Source: Candidatus Poribacteria bacterium (GTDB lineage: Bacteria > Poribacteria > WGA-4E > WGA-3G). Taken from it: DNA of 64,000 nt. A model generated the notes under the pieces. The model saw only the letters and a list, made by a program, of their open reading frames with translations, ran no database searches and was not told the DNA's origin. Position 1 is the stretch's first letter. Every line of letters begins with the position of its first letter. Location: positions 235,166 to 299,165 of the forward strand of contig JAJECN010000040.1 of assembly GCA_022821965.1 (NCBI GenBank), given 5' to 3'. This document shows, piece by piece, positions 18,301 through 27,702 of this stretch. The position numbers and the translations under genes were made by a program.

Positions 18301-21300
18301 GCGAAAATTAGTTTTATGACCCGCATCCGAAATCAGCAGTGGATCCCCGGCACGGAACAATATACGCTCTTCGGTGATCCAGCGTCCCGCCTTGCGCGTC
18401 CTGAACTTGATATAAAGGTCGAATTGGAGCGCATCGCCCTCAATGATGGACATGAAATTGTCATCAAGGCGAATGAAGTCGGGACAATTGAGGGTTCAGG
18501 GATCGGTGGTGCAGGAACAGGAACCTTCACACGGGCATCCGATTTTAGCACGGAATCACTCTCAGCTTTTGCGGTTTTCGCAAATAATTTTGACGACGAT
18601 CTTAACAATGAACTCATATCGCGTGTTCGTGGCAGAGTCTGGCAGGGAGAATACGGGACTATTCGCATTGATGTCCCAAACAGCGCACGCCCCGGTGGCG
18701 GTGTCGCGCGGATCTTCGCTTATGACGAGACGCGCGCTGCTGTCGGAGGCACACGCTTTTGGGTCGATACACCGGTCGTACACGACATCCGAGAAACGCT
18801 TGATATTAAAGTCACGGACACGCTCAATATCAGTGTGCTCGTCATTGATGACAAAGGACCGGGAGGCATACGGAGCATAAGTATTTTGTGGGATGATACT
18901 GCTAACTTTAAAGACGATGTAATACAGATGGTCCCCGCACGTAAGCCCCCTGGCGATGTGCCGCTTGGTGGGCAATGGTATGAGCTTGAAAGACTTATTC
19001 CACTACCACATGGTGGACGGCAGGTACGCTATCGGCTCCGGATTACTGATAGCACGGGGCATCAAATCGCTATTCCATCAAAAACGGACCGCAACATCGT
19101 CAGGGTGCCGGAAGGTCCTAACATCGCCGTCGGCACGGATGAGGCAGACAGAGCACCTATCCAATATACGTTTGATAAGGAAAAAAGCGGCTACCAACTC
19201 GTCGCGGAAATTATCAACAGCGGTGGTCGCGCCGTTCTCGCAGATATTGAGGTGGTTTTTGCCGAAGGAAATCCCGATGCAGAGGGAGATAGCGTAATTG
19301 ATGAAGATGCCGACATCATAGGACGCATAACCGTCAAACCCACGGATTGGATAGACGGCACGCACGTGTTACAGCGCACTACTGTAATCTTAGACCTCGA
19401 CAAACCTCTCACGACAGGTGTCCACAAGATTTACGTCCTCGCGGACCCGGATGATCCGGAGATTGACGACGAAATCAGGGGAAACATTCAAGAAGCGCGT
19501 CAGTTTGATAACAAGCAACACGTCTCCTTTATTGTCAATGAGTTTAACTATAAACCGCAGGAGGAATTGACAGCGTTTAGTTTGGATAGGGTGTTCGACA
19601 TCGATTTCCCCACAGGCGCGCTCGACGCTGAACCGCAGAGTAAGACTGGTATTCCGCTTTCTGTTTCTTCACAAGCACCTACCGATCCGTCTCAACCGGA
19701 TATCCAATTCGCACCTATTCCGCGCGTCGCTGCGCTGCGCCGTGGACTCATTCGTCAGGGAACTGATGTCGCTCAGTATTACGAGCCTGCCTTTCGCACG
19801 GGGGAAACAGAACTTAAAAAACCCGCCGAGGTCAAACTTCGCTTTGATGTGAGTGCTTTGGAGGACACCGTACGTGAAGAGACCTTACTTCAGGATGATA
19901 ATCCGGCATTTAAGACCGCACTGGCGGAACTCGCGGATCAGTTGGCAATCTATGCTTGGCAAGCGGATTTCTCAGCGTGGCGGCGTTTGACATCACAGAT
20001 TAGCTACACACCTGAAGGCGACTTTCTGCTTGAGAACTACGTCACCCCAACGCAGATGGAGAATGCAAGCGAACAGAAATTGGAGGCTTCCGCTATCAGC
20101 ATCAACCCAAATCTTACGCCTGCTGGTACTTGGGCACTGCTGTTTTTAGATGCTTTTGAATATGAGGTGTTTCTCAAGCGCAAAAGTGAAGCTTTTTTCC
20201 AAAAACTTGATAAATCTGGGCAATTGGACAACCCATTTAGGGAAGAAGGGTTTGGTTTGGAGTTACGGATTCCGAGGCAAGAAAGCACGCCTCTGGGGGT
20301 CAATTACACCTTTGAGTTTGCCGATGCACTCGTTTTTGAAACCGATTATAACACGCAAGGCGATGTGATCCTGACTAATACATGGAATGCGAATCGCGGC
20401 AACGGGAATGCTACGGTGAACGTTCGCCCTGGTCCCGCAGGAGAATTTGAAGTGGGCGATTGGTTTATCTTTTTTACCGGTGTCGAGCGCTATGAAATCC
20501 GTGATGCTTCCAGCGAACCGGTCCATTACCCTAACGGTGTCAAAATCCGAGGCAAAGTAAATCAAAGGCTTTTCCTAAATCACTTGGGATTGGATATTCT
20601 TGTCACCGGAAGTTCTGAAAACTTCGAGTTTGGCGATAAGGTAAAATTTAGTAGTGCACAAGTCGGAACGATTACAGCGGACGTTAGTGAACTCACACGG
20701 TTTGCTTTAATGCGGAATACCGATACCGAACCGCCTACTTTCAGTATATGGGTGGACGGTCTCGAACCCCAGACCGGCAGTGTGATTCCACCGCGTCCGA
20801 AGATCTCTATTGTGCTACAAGATACAAACGGTATTGATATAGAATTCCTCACGATTGCCAGACGAAAGGACGGTGCCCCTTTCGAGCTGCTCACCGACTA
20901 CGAGCTCCGCACACAGGGTGGCATTCAAACTGTGCCAATTGATTACCAACCGGTTCTATTTCCCGGCGAGTATACCTTCAATATCACGGCACAGGATTTC
21001 AATGGAAACGCCATTGGTGGTGACGAGGAGATCGTCACCTACAGGTTTTTTGTCACTGAAGCTCCCGATCTTACGCCGCCTACTATTGAGGTCCGGATCA
21101 CGACTCCCGGTACAGGTTCGACACGAGAACCGCTTGATGAGCCGCTGATAGATGGCACAGAACTTACAGAGCAGCCCCGCTTCAAGATTAGCCTTACTGA
21201 TGATAGTGCCCTTGATGAAACTGCTTTCCGTCTCAATTTCGGAAGTGTGTATGAGACGCTTGAACCGCTGGACGCAAGCGATTACGCCGAAACCTTTGAT

Positions 21301-21735
21301 CCGGCTGCCCCTGCAAACGCCGCTATCACTTATGCGCCGGATCTCGCGAATGGAGAGTATCAACTCCATATCACCGCTGCGGATACCAGCGAAAATGCGG
21401 CGGAGCTTGTTACCACTTTCATCTTAAATGAGGAGATCACACTCAGTGAGGTTTTCAACGTCCCGAATCCGACACATGATGGAAAGACCTTTTTCACCTA
21501 TCATCTCGCACAAGCACCGGATACGGTCACAATCAAAATTTACAGTGTCAACGGTAGGCTCCTTCGTACGCTTGACGATGCCAGCGCAAACCGAGGTGTC
21601 AACGAAACCTATTGGGATGGGAGAGATGAAATAGGGGTGCGGTGTGCTAACGGCGTGTATCTGTACCGCGTCATTGCCCTTACGGCGGATGAACGCCGGA
21701 TCGAACAGATTGGAAAACTTGCCATTTTGAGATAG
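15352..21735 (+). CDS. Secreted C25 (gingipain-like) peptidase, 2127 residues
   Basis: The largest gene of the window. A signal peptide (lysines, then LLLFFVFYTAPILV) indicates export. An N-terminal pro-region (about 40-280) precedes a caspase-fold C25 domain (about 640-1030) with TYVLLVGDAHYDYKN, catalytic His870 in YTGHGG and Cys903 in TTTCLNGQF. Ig-like and CARDB-like beta domains fill the middle and C-terminal half. The final 90 residues (IKIYSVNGRLLRTLD...YWDGRDE...NGVYLYRV) form a FlgD-like domain, the same type of tail seen in the exported protein at 48847-51177. C25 proteases include gingipains and PorU of type IX secretion. A secreted or surface protease, possibly processing other exported proteins, is inferred. 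Confidence 0.88.
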   Translation: MKKIRVFLLLFFVFYTAPILVSVAQTQSGSPLKILAITTDTLTARFTLPELQVTTHSNAPEEGTSDLVSEIHFAGADWTLDVGKPRLPIYAQRIGIPVSGTPVVTVIQARPEIRNVENIRVTPDDPIYPVLTTNPRTSQGFYPTQLVEVIPVGFVREQRIASLQINPVQYNPATKQLRIYASVTFRIDFPPFSGTVGTVSAAPSTFSRTSPVFEKMFQGTLRNYEQAKPWRSRRGEAPSTLQHGSSRGGGAPKAPTLTTNTYRFKIPITRTDLYRINYNNIKASAGIEPEDINLDTLRLESGGQKQGIYVFDDNGNDRLDSGERIVFYGRALSDNKFTDTNVYWLRFALRGEPTTGIETSRVEERDATPLSPNLIAPSAFLTRIRFEENRLHDVLAGNDIKSELADHYFWVAFRGGNTKNFENIELPEAVPRLQIDRNANLNATLRIRFQGASRRGTALHRARVSFNNGRLGRSVEWKRQGSPTAVRSIPQARIHNDPVNVIRIEALDANRTPPGSYDFYLDWYEFDYWRNFRADGKSLEFNTNTEPRNRGKVQYRVENIYNDTIDVYQLNENGIASRLTGGEVSRVGAGHNILFEDTVGRHTRYFVISRSAYRSINALVSTPPTPLRNPSNQADYVVITHPTFADGIQSLVEFRRSQGLTTMVVDIDDIYDEFSDGVFNPLAIQKFLRYAYTSWQQPAPTYVLLVGDAHYDYKNAIVKLYREERKTYNLYPIFVPTYHGWAPECGETAMDHRFVNVSGEDPLPDMLIGRLSVQTPEALTTMVEKIINYEQNLRTGLWQGTLIQVADDNTDNPGDGVFEASRNQLIRDIIPVGYDTRQIYLRRLKSPERTRALIRSALSRGAIAIEYTGHGGIQTWADESIFRSEDVVSLRNRYLPFVITTTCLNGQFDKPQQVGNFCLSEHFMLGKYGAIATLSATRLTYGTANAEFDKDLFESFFGVGREPILVIEGGGELPPTVGHIVADAKISFMTRIRNQQWIPGTEQYTLFGDPASRLARPELDIKVELERIALNDGHEIVIKANEVGTIEGSGIGGAGTGTFTRASDFSTESLSAFAVFANNFDDDLNNELISRVRGRVWQGEYGTIRIDVPNSARPGGGVARIFAYDETRAAVGGTRFWVDTPVVHDIRETLDIKVTDTLNISVLVIDDKGPGGIRSISILWDDTANFKDDVIQMVPARKPPGDVPLGGQWYELERLIPLPHGGRQVRYRLRITDSTGHQIAIPSKTDRNIVRVPEGPNIAVGTDEADRAPIQYTFDKEKSGYQLVAEIINSGGRAVLADIEVVFAEGNPDAEGDSVIDEDADIIGRITVKPTDWIDGTHVLQRTTVILDLDKPLTTGVHKIYVLADPDDPEIDDEIRGNIQEARQFDNKQHVSFIVNEFNYKPQEELTAFSLDRVFDIDFPTGALDAEPQSKTGIPLSVSSQAPTDPSQPDIQFAPIPRVAALRRGLIRQGTDVAQYYEPAFRTGETELKKPAEVKLRFDVSALEDTVREETLLQDDNPAFKTALAELADQLAIYAWQADFSAWRRLTSQISYTPEGDFLLENYVTPTQMENASEQKLEASAISINPNLTPAGTWALLFLDAFEYEVFLKRKSEAFFQKLDKSGQLDNPFREEGFGLELRIPRQESTPLGVNYTFEFADALVFETDYNTQGDVILTNTWNANRGNGNATVNVRPGPAGEFEVGDWFIFFTGVERYEIRDASSEPVHYPNGVKIRGKVNQRLFLNHLGLDILVTGSSENFEFGDKVKFSSAQVGTITADVSELTRFALMRNTDTEPPTFSIWVDGLEPQTGSVIPPRPKISIVLQDTNGIDIEFLTIARRKDGAPFELLTDYELRTQGGIQTVPIDYQPVLFPGEYTFNITAQDFNGNAIGGDEEIVTYRFFVTEAPDLTPPTIEVRITTPGTGSTREPLDEPLIDGTELTEQPRFKISLTDDSALDETAFRLNFGSVYETLEPLDASDYAETFDPAAPANAAITYAPDLANGEYQLHITAADTSENAAELVTTFILNEEITLSEVFNVPNPTHDGKTFFTYHLAQAPDTVTIKIYSVNGRLLRTLDDASANRGVNETYWDGRDEIGVRCANGVYLYRVIALTADERRIEQIGKLAILR

Positions 21736-21833
21736 TTGTCAGGATTGGATAGGACTCGCCACCGTGCTGCGCCGAGGTGATACTCCTATCCGCCAAGTTA
21801 TATAGAATATACTAAGGTTTGGACGATTCTTCT

Positions 21834-21866
21834 GTAGCATAGACTGTTAGTCTGTGCGATGCGTCG
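21834..21866. repeat. GTAGCATA hairpin repeat, copy 1
   Basis: TGTAGCATAGACTGTTAGTC followed by TGTGC: AGACT and AGTCT pair around GTT. The same framework (TGTAGCATA, inner stem, TGTGC) occurs at 38554-38580 with different stem bases that still pair (AATC/GATT), a compensatory pattern. Confidence 0.55.
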
Positions 21867-21943
21867 GTGCTTTTTTGCTATTTTTCGCAATGTTCAGAGA
21901 AAACCTAACTCAGAGAAAAATAAATGCAGCTCCACTAAGGAGC

Positions 21944-22015
21944 AGCCCCAGCGGGGCGGAATGTCTATAGAAACGCCATTCCCCGAAGGTATAAGCCCCA
22001 GCGGGGCGAAATGTG
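21944..22015. repeat. two AGCCCCAGCGGGGCG palindromes
   Basis: AGCCCCAGCGGGGCGGAATG (21944 onward) and AGCCCCAGCGGGGCGAAATG (21994 onward) are near-identical GC-rich hairpin units about 50 bases apart. They lie in the 375-base gene-free gap between the C25 peptidase and the TIR-TPR gene. Just downstream, GAATCGCGGATTTTCACGGA (22050) and GATGACGCGGATT form a further direct repeat. No gene is seen in this gap. Confidence 0.6.
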
Positions 22016-22110
22016 CATCTCTGTCCAGAGGCATTCAACTTTCAAATTGTCTGAATCGCGGATTTTCACGGATTACACAGATGACGCGGATTTCAAAAAA
22101 CGGTTTTCCT

Positions 22111-23937
22111 TCAACTGCTGGGGGTTAGCATTGCGGCAATGTCTTCGGGCAACTGAATTCCTGTTATCCGCTCAAAGTTTGCCACGCTTCCGCAGATGTT
22201 ACGAAAACCTATGGAGATATCTACACCTACACCTCTGGCAGCTGACAAGTCCGATCTGAAGTTTTCCCATCTTTGTAGATATAACCATATTATCCCGAGA
22301 TTGCTGTATGCTTCGGCGTAATCAGGATCAAGTTCTATTGCCTTGGTAAAGTTGACAATAGCAGAGTTAAGTTCACCCTTTGCCCCATAAGCAACACCGA
22401 GCTTGTTATAGACATCAGCATGATCGGGTTGATGTTTTATTGCCATAGTATAGTCTTTGATAGCGTTGTCAAAATCGCTTTTTGCATCGTAAGCAGTGCC
22501 GCGATTGTAATAGGCATCAACATCATCGGGTTGATGTTTTATTGCCATAGTATAGTCTTTGATAGCTAAATCATGTTCACCTTTTTTCGCATAAGCAGTG
22601 CCGCGATTGTTATAGGCATTGGCAAGCTCAGGGTCGAGTTCTATCGCTTTGTTATAGTCAGCAATGGCAAGGTCAAACTCACCCTTTGCCCCATAAGCAG
22701 TGCCGCGATTGTTATAGGCATTGGCAAGCTCAGGGTCGAGTTCTATCGCTTTGTTACAGTTAGCAATGGCAAGGTCAAATTCACCCTTTTCACCATAAGC
22801 AGCACCGAGCTTGTTATAGACACTGGCAAGTTTGGGATTGAGTTTTAGTGCTTTGTTCCAGTCTTCAAGGGCTTTGTCTATCTCGCCTCTCTCGCGGTGA
22901 GCATTCCCACGATTGTTATAGGCATTGGCATCCCCAGGGTCAAGTTCTATCGCCTTATTACAGTCAGCAATGGCAAGGTCAAATTCACCCTTTGCTCTAT
23001 AAGCAGCACCGCGATTGACATAGATCCTGGCATCCTCAGGGTCAAGTTCTATCGCCTTATTACAGTCAGCAATGGCAAGGTCAAATTCACCCTTTTCACC
23101 ATAAGCAGCACCGCGATTGTTATAGGCTCCGGCAAGTTTAGGGTCGAGTTCTATGGCTTTGTTACAGTCTGAAAGGGCGCGGTCAAGTTCACCCTTTTCA
23201 CTATAAGTAGCACCGCGATTATTATAGGCTGCAGCAAATTTGGAGTTAAGTTCTATGGCTTTGTTATAGTCTTCAAAGGCATGGTTAAGCTTGTCTGTTT
23301 CTTTGTAAGTGACACCGCGATTATTATAGGCTGCAGCATTGTTCGGGTTAAGTTCAATTGCACGTGAGTATGCTGCTATCGCTTGGTCCATTTGCTCCAG
23401 CATCAATAGGAAATTACCCCGTTGAAATGCTAAAGAAGCCAATGTCTCTATTTCTTCAAGTGTTATACGGGGGGAGGGTTTTGCCTGAACCTGCATTTTG
23501 TTAATGACTGCTCGGATGCCATCCGCCACACTTTTCCAGCCTTCACTCTCACGTTTCCATACTGAAGAATCAGTAATCGGCTTGCCCCTATCTGGTAAAG
23601 CTTGAAAGTCGCTGAGTTGATGATGAGTCCAATCGCAATGATCAAGGATAATAGGAATAACCCTTATCTTGGTGTCTGTGTTCAAAGCAGCAGCCAATTC
23701 CTTATTGCAATTTTCAGAGGCAAGACTATAAGCGGAGGTAAGGTAGAGCAGAATGTCCGAGTCAGCAAGGTTGCTGAAAATGGCATCATGCCACTTGTCG
23801 CCCGGCAGAATTTCGTTGTCATGCCAAATGTCTATTAAGCCCTCGCGCTTTAGTATGGTAAGATGAATTATCAATTCGTCCTTTGCTTCCATATCTTTAT
23901 GCGCATAGGTAATGAAAATCTTTAGCGGTTTGCTCAT
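22111..23937 (-). CDS. TIR domain-TPR repeat protein
   Basis: The 608-residue protein begins with a TIR domain (about 5-130: KIFITYAHKD, then DILLYLTSAYSLASENCNKE). Glu80 in the SENCNKEL motif sits where catalytic Glu lies in NAD-cleaving TIR domains. Residues about 165-575 form 11-12 TPR units of 34 residues with the pattern NNRG-AY-KGE-DLAI-D-NKAIELDP. Several units are almost identical at DNA level, a sign of recent repeat amplification. A short C-terminal segment ends the protein. Its ATG overlaps the stop of the upstream methylase (ATGA, 23934-23937), so the two are translationally coupled. Known bacterial TIR effectors deplete or modify NAD during phage defence; a similar role is inferred here. 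Confidence 0.85.
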   Translation of the reverse strand: MSKPLKIFITYAHKDMEAKDELIIHLTILKREGLIDIWHDNEILPGDKWHDAIFSNLADSDILLYLTSAYSLASENCNKELAAALNTDTKIRVIPIILDHCDWTHHQLSDFQALPDRGKPITDSSVWKRESEGWKSVADGIRAVINKMQVQAKPSPRITLEEIETLASLAFQRGNFLLMLEQMDQAIAAYSRAIELNPNNAAAYNNRGVTYKETDKLNHAFEDYNKAIELNSKFAAAYNNRGATYSEKGELDRALSDCNKAIELDPKLAGAYNNRGAAYGEKGEFDLAIADCNKAIELDPEDARIYVNRGAAYRAKGEFDLAIADCNKAIELDPGDANAYNNRGNAHRERGEIDKALEDWNKALKLNPKLASVYNKLGAAYGEKGEFDLAIANCNKAIELDPELANAYNNRGTAYGAKGEFDLAIADYNKAIELDPELANAYNNRGTAYAKKGEHDLAIKDYTMAIKHQPDDVDAYYNRGTAYDAKSDFDNAIKDYTMAIKHQPDHADVYNKLGVAYGAKGELNSAIVNFTKAIELDPDYAEAYSNLGIIWLYLQRWENFRSDLSAARGVGVDISIGFRNICGSVANFERITGIQLPEDIAAMLTPSS

Positions 23938-26900
23938 TGGCTCTTCTCCACAATCGCGATCTCTTCAGCAGTTAACCCATATAAAGAATATACCACACGG
24001 TCAATCTCATTTTCAAGGGAAAGGACATCCGCATCCGGAGTGGCAGTTTTGACGGCGATGATTTTGTCAACTAATTTTTCTATCTGGCTGACAAGAGGTT
24101 GGTTTGCATCTGTAATAGGCGGAATAGGGAAGGCTTTCATAAACTCACTCTTAAATCTGACTCCCTTTGAACCTAAATGACCTCCCGCATAATAATTTTT
24201 AAACGCGAAAAGGAAGAACTTTGAATTGAAAATACCCACGAAGTAAGTAAGGTTTTCACCCGTTAAAATTCGGGTTGTATCAAGCGAATAAGAGTTGTTG
24301 CGATCAATAAGGAACGTTCCTTCCGTTACCATCTCTTGCCAAACAATTTTTTTCTTCTCAAATTCAGCGTAATAGGCACAAGCTCTGAGGTTCCACCAAT
24401 TTACTCCCTGGTCGTCTCTATTGAATAGCCCTTTACCTTTCGTTTTTATTTCCCCTGATTCTATCTGTTCTGCTATATTTTCAAGGTGATTGTAGATGGC
24501 AGGATACTTTTTGGGAATATCCAGATCGTAACCGGTTGCGAGCATGTAAAATTCGGTTCGTCGCGCGTGGTAACGTTCGATGTCTCGTCCACGCAAAAGG
24601 GGTTTGATGATTTCGGCTGACTTTGGGTCTTGTGCCACTAACTCTTCGCGCGTGGCTTCGTCTATGATAAACGCTTTGTTGAAACCTGTTATAATTCCAC
24701 GATAGATGTTTATATCCCAATCTTTAAGCGGTTTGCCGACAGCCTCTATTTTGCGTTTCAAGCCGAGTTCCGTAGCGGAGAGTATCGCCCAGGGTTCGCC
24801 TTTAACCGGTATCTCCATAGCCACGCCGTTGCTGTTCAGGTATCGTGCGATGTTACCGGTCTGTTTGTCAAAGTCAGTGCCGAGGGTTGCGGCTCGGAAG
24901 GCAGTCGGATCACCGGAGGCTGTGTTTTGTAGCAGCAGAATGTTGGTGTCTACGGTAGCATCAAAGACATCGGGTCCCATGTCTAAAAGTTGAACGGGTT
25001 GGGTGTGTGCAATAAAATAATCCCTCAATTTTTTGCCATAAGCTGCACGCATCCATTTGTTGGAGGTAATAAAACAGACATGCCCATCCGTTTTCAAGAG
25101 TTGATTCGCTTTTTCATAGAACAGGCAGTAAATGTCGCCTGTTTTGATAAAACTCTCAAAGTTGCAGGGTGCATATAAACGTCCCAATCTCCCGCCCTCT
25201 TTTTGTAATTGGATATACGGGGGATTCCCAATCACAACATCAAACCCGTCGGCGAGTCCAAACATCCATTCTGGGTCAAACCAATCTGCCTTTGCATTCT
25301 GATCGTAAGGCTTCCAACTGGCGATTTTGCTGGCATCCTTAAAGTTCGCATCAAATTTTTCTTTACGTCCGTTGTACGTTTTCTGCTCCTTTTCTCGCAG
25401 TTGCTGACGTTGTTTGGGGGTGGGCAGCTGTGCAATTTTTCGTTCTATTTCTCGCTGTTGACCTTCTATCCATCTGACTCTCAACTTCTCCAGTTCCGTT
25501 TTCAACTGTTCCCTGCACTCGTCTTCTCGATCTTCAAGATCAAGTTTTTGCTGTCGGTTGTTTGCGAGGAAATACTTTTCACGAATCGCCTCAATCTCTT
25601 TCAGCGATTGCAGTACAACATCATCTTGGAGCAATTCCCTTGTTTCGGTTATCTCCAAGCCGATGAGTGTATCGGCAGCAACAAAACGCGTCTCCAGATT
25701 CGGCAACGGTTTGATACCGAAGTTATCAGCCCCTTTGTCCGGCTCCTGCTCAATCGCAAGCGAGATGAAAAAACGGAGCTTGGCGATTTGACAAGCCACG
25801 GGCTGAATGTCCACACCGAAGATGCTATTTTGAATCAGGTACAACTTCCGCCCGAAGTCCGAGTCGCGGTAACGCTCAAATGTGCTGCTGATCTCAGTCA
25901 GTTCAGTATCGCGTTCCTGTTGATTTGACGTGTTGAAAGCCTCCGCTGCTCGCGCGCCTGCCAGTTCTTTCTGTAATTGTTCCCACCGACTGTTATCTGG
26001 GTCAAGCCTTCTCAAGGCAAGCGTGAGTTTATGCAGGACACCCATAGGGAATGCCCCGGAACCGACTGCTGGATCCAATATCTTGAGTTCAGCAATTGCG
26101 CGCACAATCCTATCTGTTTCGGCATCATCAAACCCTTTCTTGGCATCGTCAAACGCCTGTGTATAGTCAAAGAGGTCGTGGAGTGGCTTGTTCCACAACT
26201 TCGCGTCGCCATCGGTCGTATTACACTGTTGAGAGAGCGTAGCGACGAGCACTTCCTCTACCATATAGTCAACAATGACGCGCGGGGTATAGTAGGAGCC
26301 CGTCTGCTTGCGTGCTGTCGCACCCGTTTCAGGATTATACGCCGCGAGCAGGTTTTCAAACACTTTACCGAGCAGCTCCGGGTCAAGTGCTACCTCTTGC
26401 TCTATCGGTGTGTTTTCCTCAACGGTAAACTTGTAATGTTCAAGTATGGAAAGCAGTCCTCTCTCCTTTTGAAAAAAAAGACGGTTGGGGATGCACAATT
26501 TCTTGTAATGTTTATCAGAAAAACAGTCAACACGGTAGCCGCCATCGTTCGCGCCTTTAAAACTATCAAGACAATCGAACAAACCACCGTTGATGAACGG
26601 CGTTTCGGAAAACAGGTACAGCATTTTATCAGGGTCATGCATCTCTGCTTTATAGCGATACCGTGAGAAATCGCGATGGGTTTTGCGCTGACCTGTGCTA
26701 AACCCACGTTTGTCCATCTCGGTGTTTAACGTGGCAAAAAAGAGGTTTTGTAGGACAGCGCGGTAGTAGGAGTCGCCATTCTCAAAATCATCATCTTTTA
26801 ACAAGGGGCGGATCTGTGTTTCGTTGAAGAGCGCGTCAGCGACCAATCCTTTTTCCTTCAGAAACCAGATAAACAGCAGGCGTGTGATGAGACGGATGAC

Positions 26901-27674
26901 GTGTTCTTGCGGGCTGAGCGTTTTTGTTTCATTGATTGGGAATTTTGTCTCGGTGATTGCCCATTCAAACCAGTTGAAGAGCTGCCGATAGAATTGCTTG
27001 TTGAGTTCTTCGGTGTCCAGTTTGGCGAGCCATGCTGCGAGTAATCCGTCGAAGTTTTTCGGTTTGCCCTCCGTGTCCATCCACTTTAGGCATGCCTCCA
27101 GTGAGAGTTCAGAGAGAATATCCAGGTGTGCGCGATAGGGGGCGTTAAGACGAATGTCCTTGATTAACGTGACCTGCTCCAACACATCGCGGTTTTCGTC
27201 GGACTGATGTTGGCGGCGACCTACAAAAGCGATAGTCAGCCTGTCGGCAACGCGAAAGAACACCACGGTCGGCGTGAGGAGCCGCTTGTTAATTTCTCGT
27301 GTGAGCTCGGCATATTTGCTCCGAGAGTAGTTTTTATTTTTCAATGCGACGGAAAAGAAAAGGAAACTGCCCGCCCATCCTTCTTGAAGGAAACCTGTCC
27401 CGAAATTCAACGTCTGTTGTGTTCCGCCCGTGATCTCGTCACTTGTAAATTGGAACAGCAATTGCACCGATTCTGCAGTGTTGCGAAATGCCTGCTCTGT
27501 CTTGGTATTTGGGTTCGGGGCAGGGAAATCCTCAATGAAGTCGTCTACTGTGCCGGAGAGTTCAAGCGTGCGTTCGCTGTGGTATCCTAAAGCCTCTAAC
27601 AATGCTTTTGAGGTTTCAGCGAAATCGCCGGTAGGTATTGCTGCTAAAGCGGCTTTGATTGTTTCTTTGTCCAT
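23934..27674 (-). CDS. Eco57I-type DNA adenine methylase/restriction protein
   Basis: A 1246-residue protein. An N-terminal region of about 480 residues of unknown fold precedes an N6-adenine methyltransferase core. Motif I is ILDPAVGSGAFP around Asp534 and motif IV is GNPPYIQLQ around Asn817, with a charged helical insertion between them. The C-terminal part (about 990-1210; LRGRDIERYHARR, GVRFKSEFMKAFPIPPI) resembles the TaqI/Eco57I target-recognition region. I see no certain endonuclease motif, so whether it cuts or only modifies is open; type IIG enzymes and BREX PglX share this plan. The frame is open to 27734 (TTG). ATG at 27674 is preferred, though ATG at 27698 is possible; no good Shine-Dalgarno precedes either. 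Coupled to the TIR-TPR gene. Confidence 0.85.
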   Translation of the reverse strand: MDKETIKAALAAIPTGDFAETSKALLEALGYHSERTLELSGTVDDFIEDFPAPNPNTKTEQAFRNTAESVQLLFQFTSDEITGGTQQTLNFGTGFLQEGWAGSFLFFSVALKNKNYSRSKYAELTREINKRLLTPTVVFFRVADRLTIAFVGRRQHQSDENRDVLEQVTLIKDIRLNAPYRAHLDILSELSLEACLKWMDTEGKPKNFDGLLAAWLAKLDTEELNKQFYRQLFNWFEWAITETKFPINETKTLSPQEHVIRLITRLLFIWFLKEKGLVADALFNETQIRPLLKDDDFENGDSYYRAVLQNLFFATLNTEMDKRGFSTGQRKTHRDFSRYRYKAEMHDPDKMLYLFSETPFINGGLFDCLDSFKGANDGGYRVDCFSDKHYKKLCIPNRLFFQKERGLLSILEHYKFTVEENTPIEQEVALDPELLGKVFENLLAAYNPETGATARKQTGSYYTPRVIVDYMVEEVLVATLSQQCNTTDGDAKLWNKPLHDLFDYTQAFDDAKKGFDDAETDRIVRAIAELKILDPAVGSGAFPMGVLHKLTLALRRLDPDNSRWEQLQKELAGARAAEAFNTSNQQERDTELTEISSTFERYRDSDFGRKLYLIQNSIFGVDIQPVACQIAKLRFFISLAIEQEPDKGADNFGIKPLPNLETRFVAADTLIGLEITETRELLQDDVVLQSLKEIEAIREKYFLANNRQQKLDLEDREDECREQLKTELEKLRVRWIEGQQREIERKIAQLPTPKQRQQLREKEQKTYNGRKEKFDANFKDASKIASWKPYDQNAKADWFDPEWMFGLADGFDVVIGNPPYIQLQKEGGRLGRLYAPCNFESFIKTGDIYCLFYEKANQLLKTDGHVCFITSNKWMRAAYGKKLRDYFIAHTQPVQLLDMGPDVFDATVDTNILLLQNTASGDPTAFRAATLGTDFDKQTGNIARYLNSNGVAMEIPVKGEPWAILSATELGLKRKIEAVGKPLKDWDINIYRGIITGFNKAFIIDEATREELVAQDPKSAEIIKPLLRGRDIERYHARRTEFYMLATGYDLDIPKKYPAIYNHLENIAEQIESGEIKTKGKGLFNRDDQGVNWWNLRACAYYAEFEKKKIVWQEMVTEGTFLIDRNNSYSLDTTRILTGENLTYFVGIFNSKFFLFAFKNYYAGGHLGSKGVRFKSEFMKAFPIPPITDANQPLVSQIEKLVDKIIAVKTATPDADVLSLENEIDRVVYSLYGLTAEEIAIVEKSQ

Positions 27675-27702
27675 AGTTAACCGTTGCTGCAGGCACATAC
27701 CT

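Noticed and set aside
15352..21735. Naming the C25 peptidase PorU
   Set aside because: The catalytic domain fits, but the protein is far longer than PorU and no other type IX secretion genes are in the window.
22570..23180. Regular DNA repeats of about 102 bases, resembling an array
   Set aside because: They encode in-frame 34-residue TPR units on the minus strand; the unit is far too long and coding to be CRISPR.
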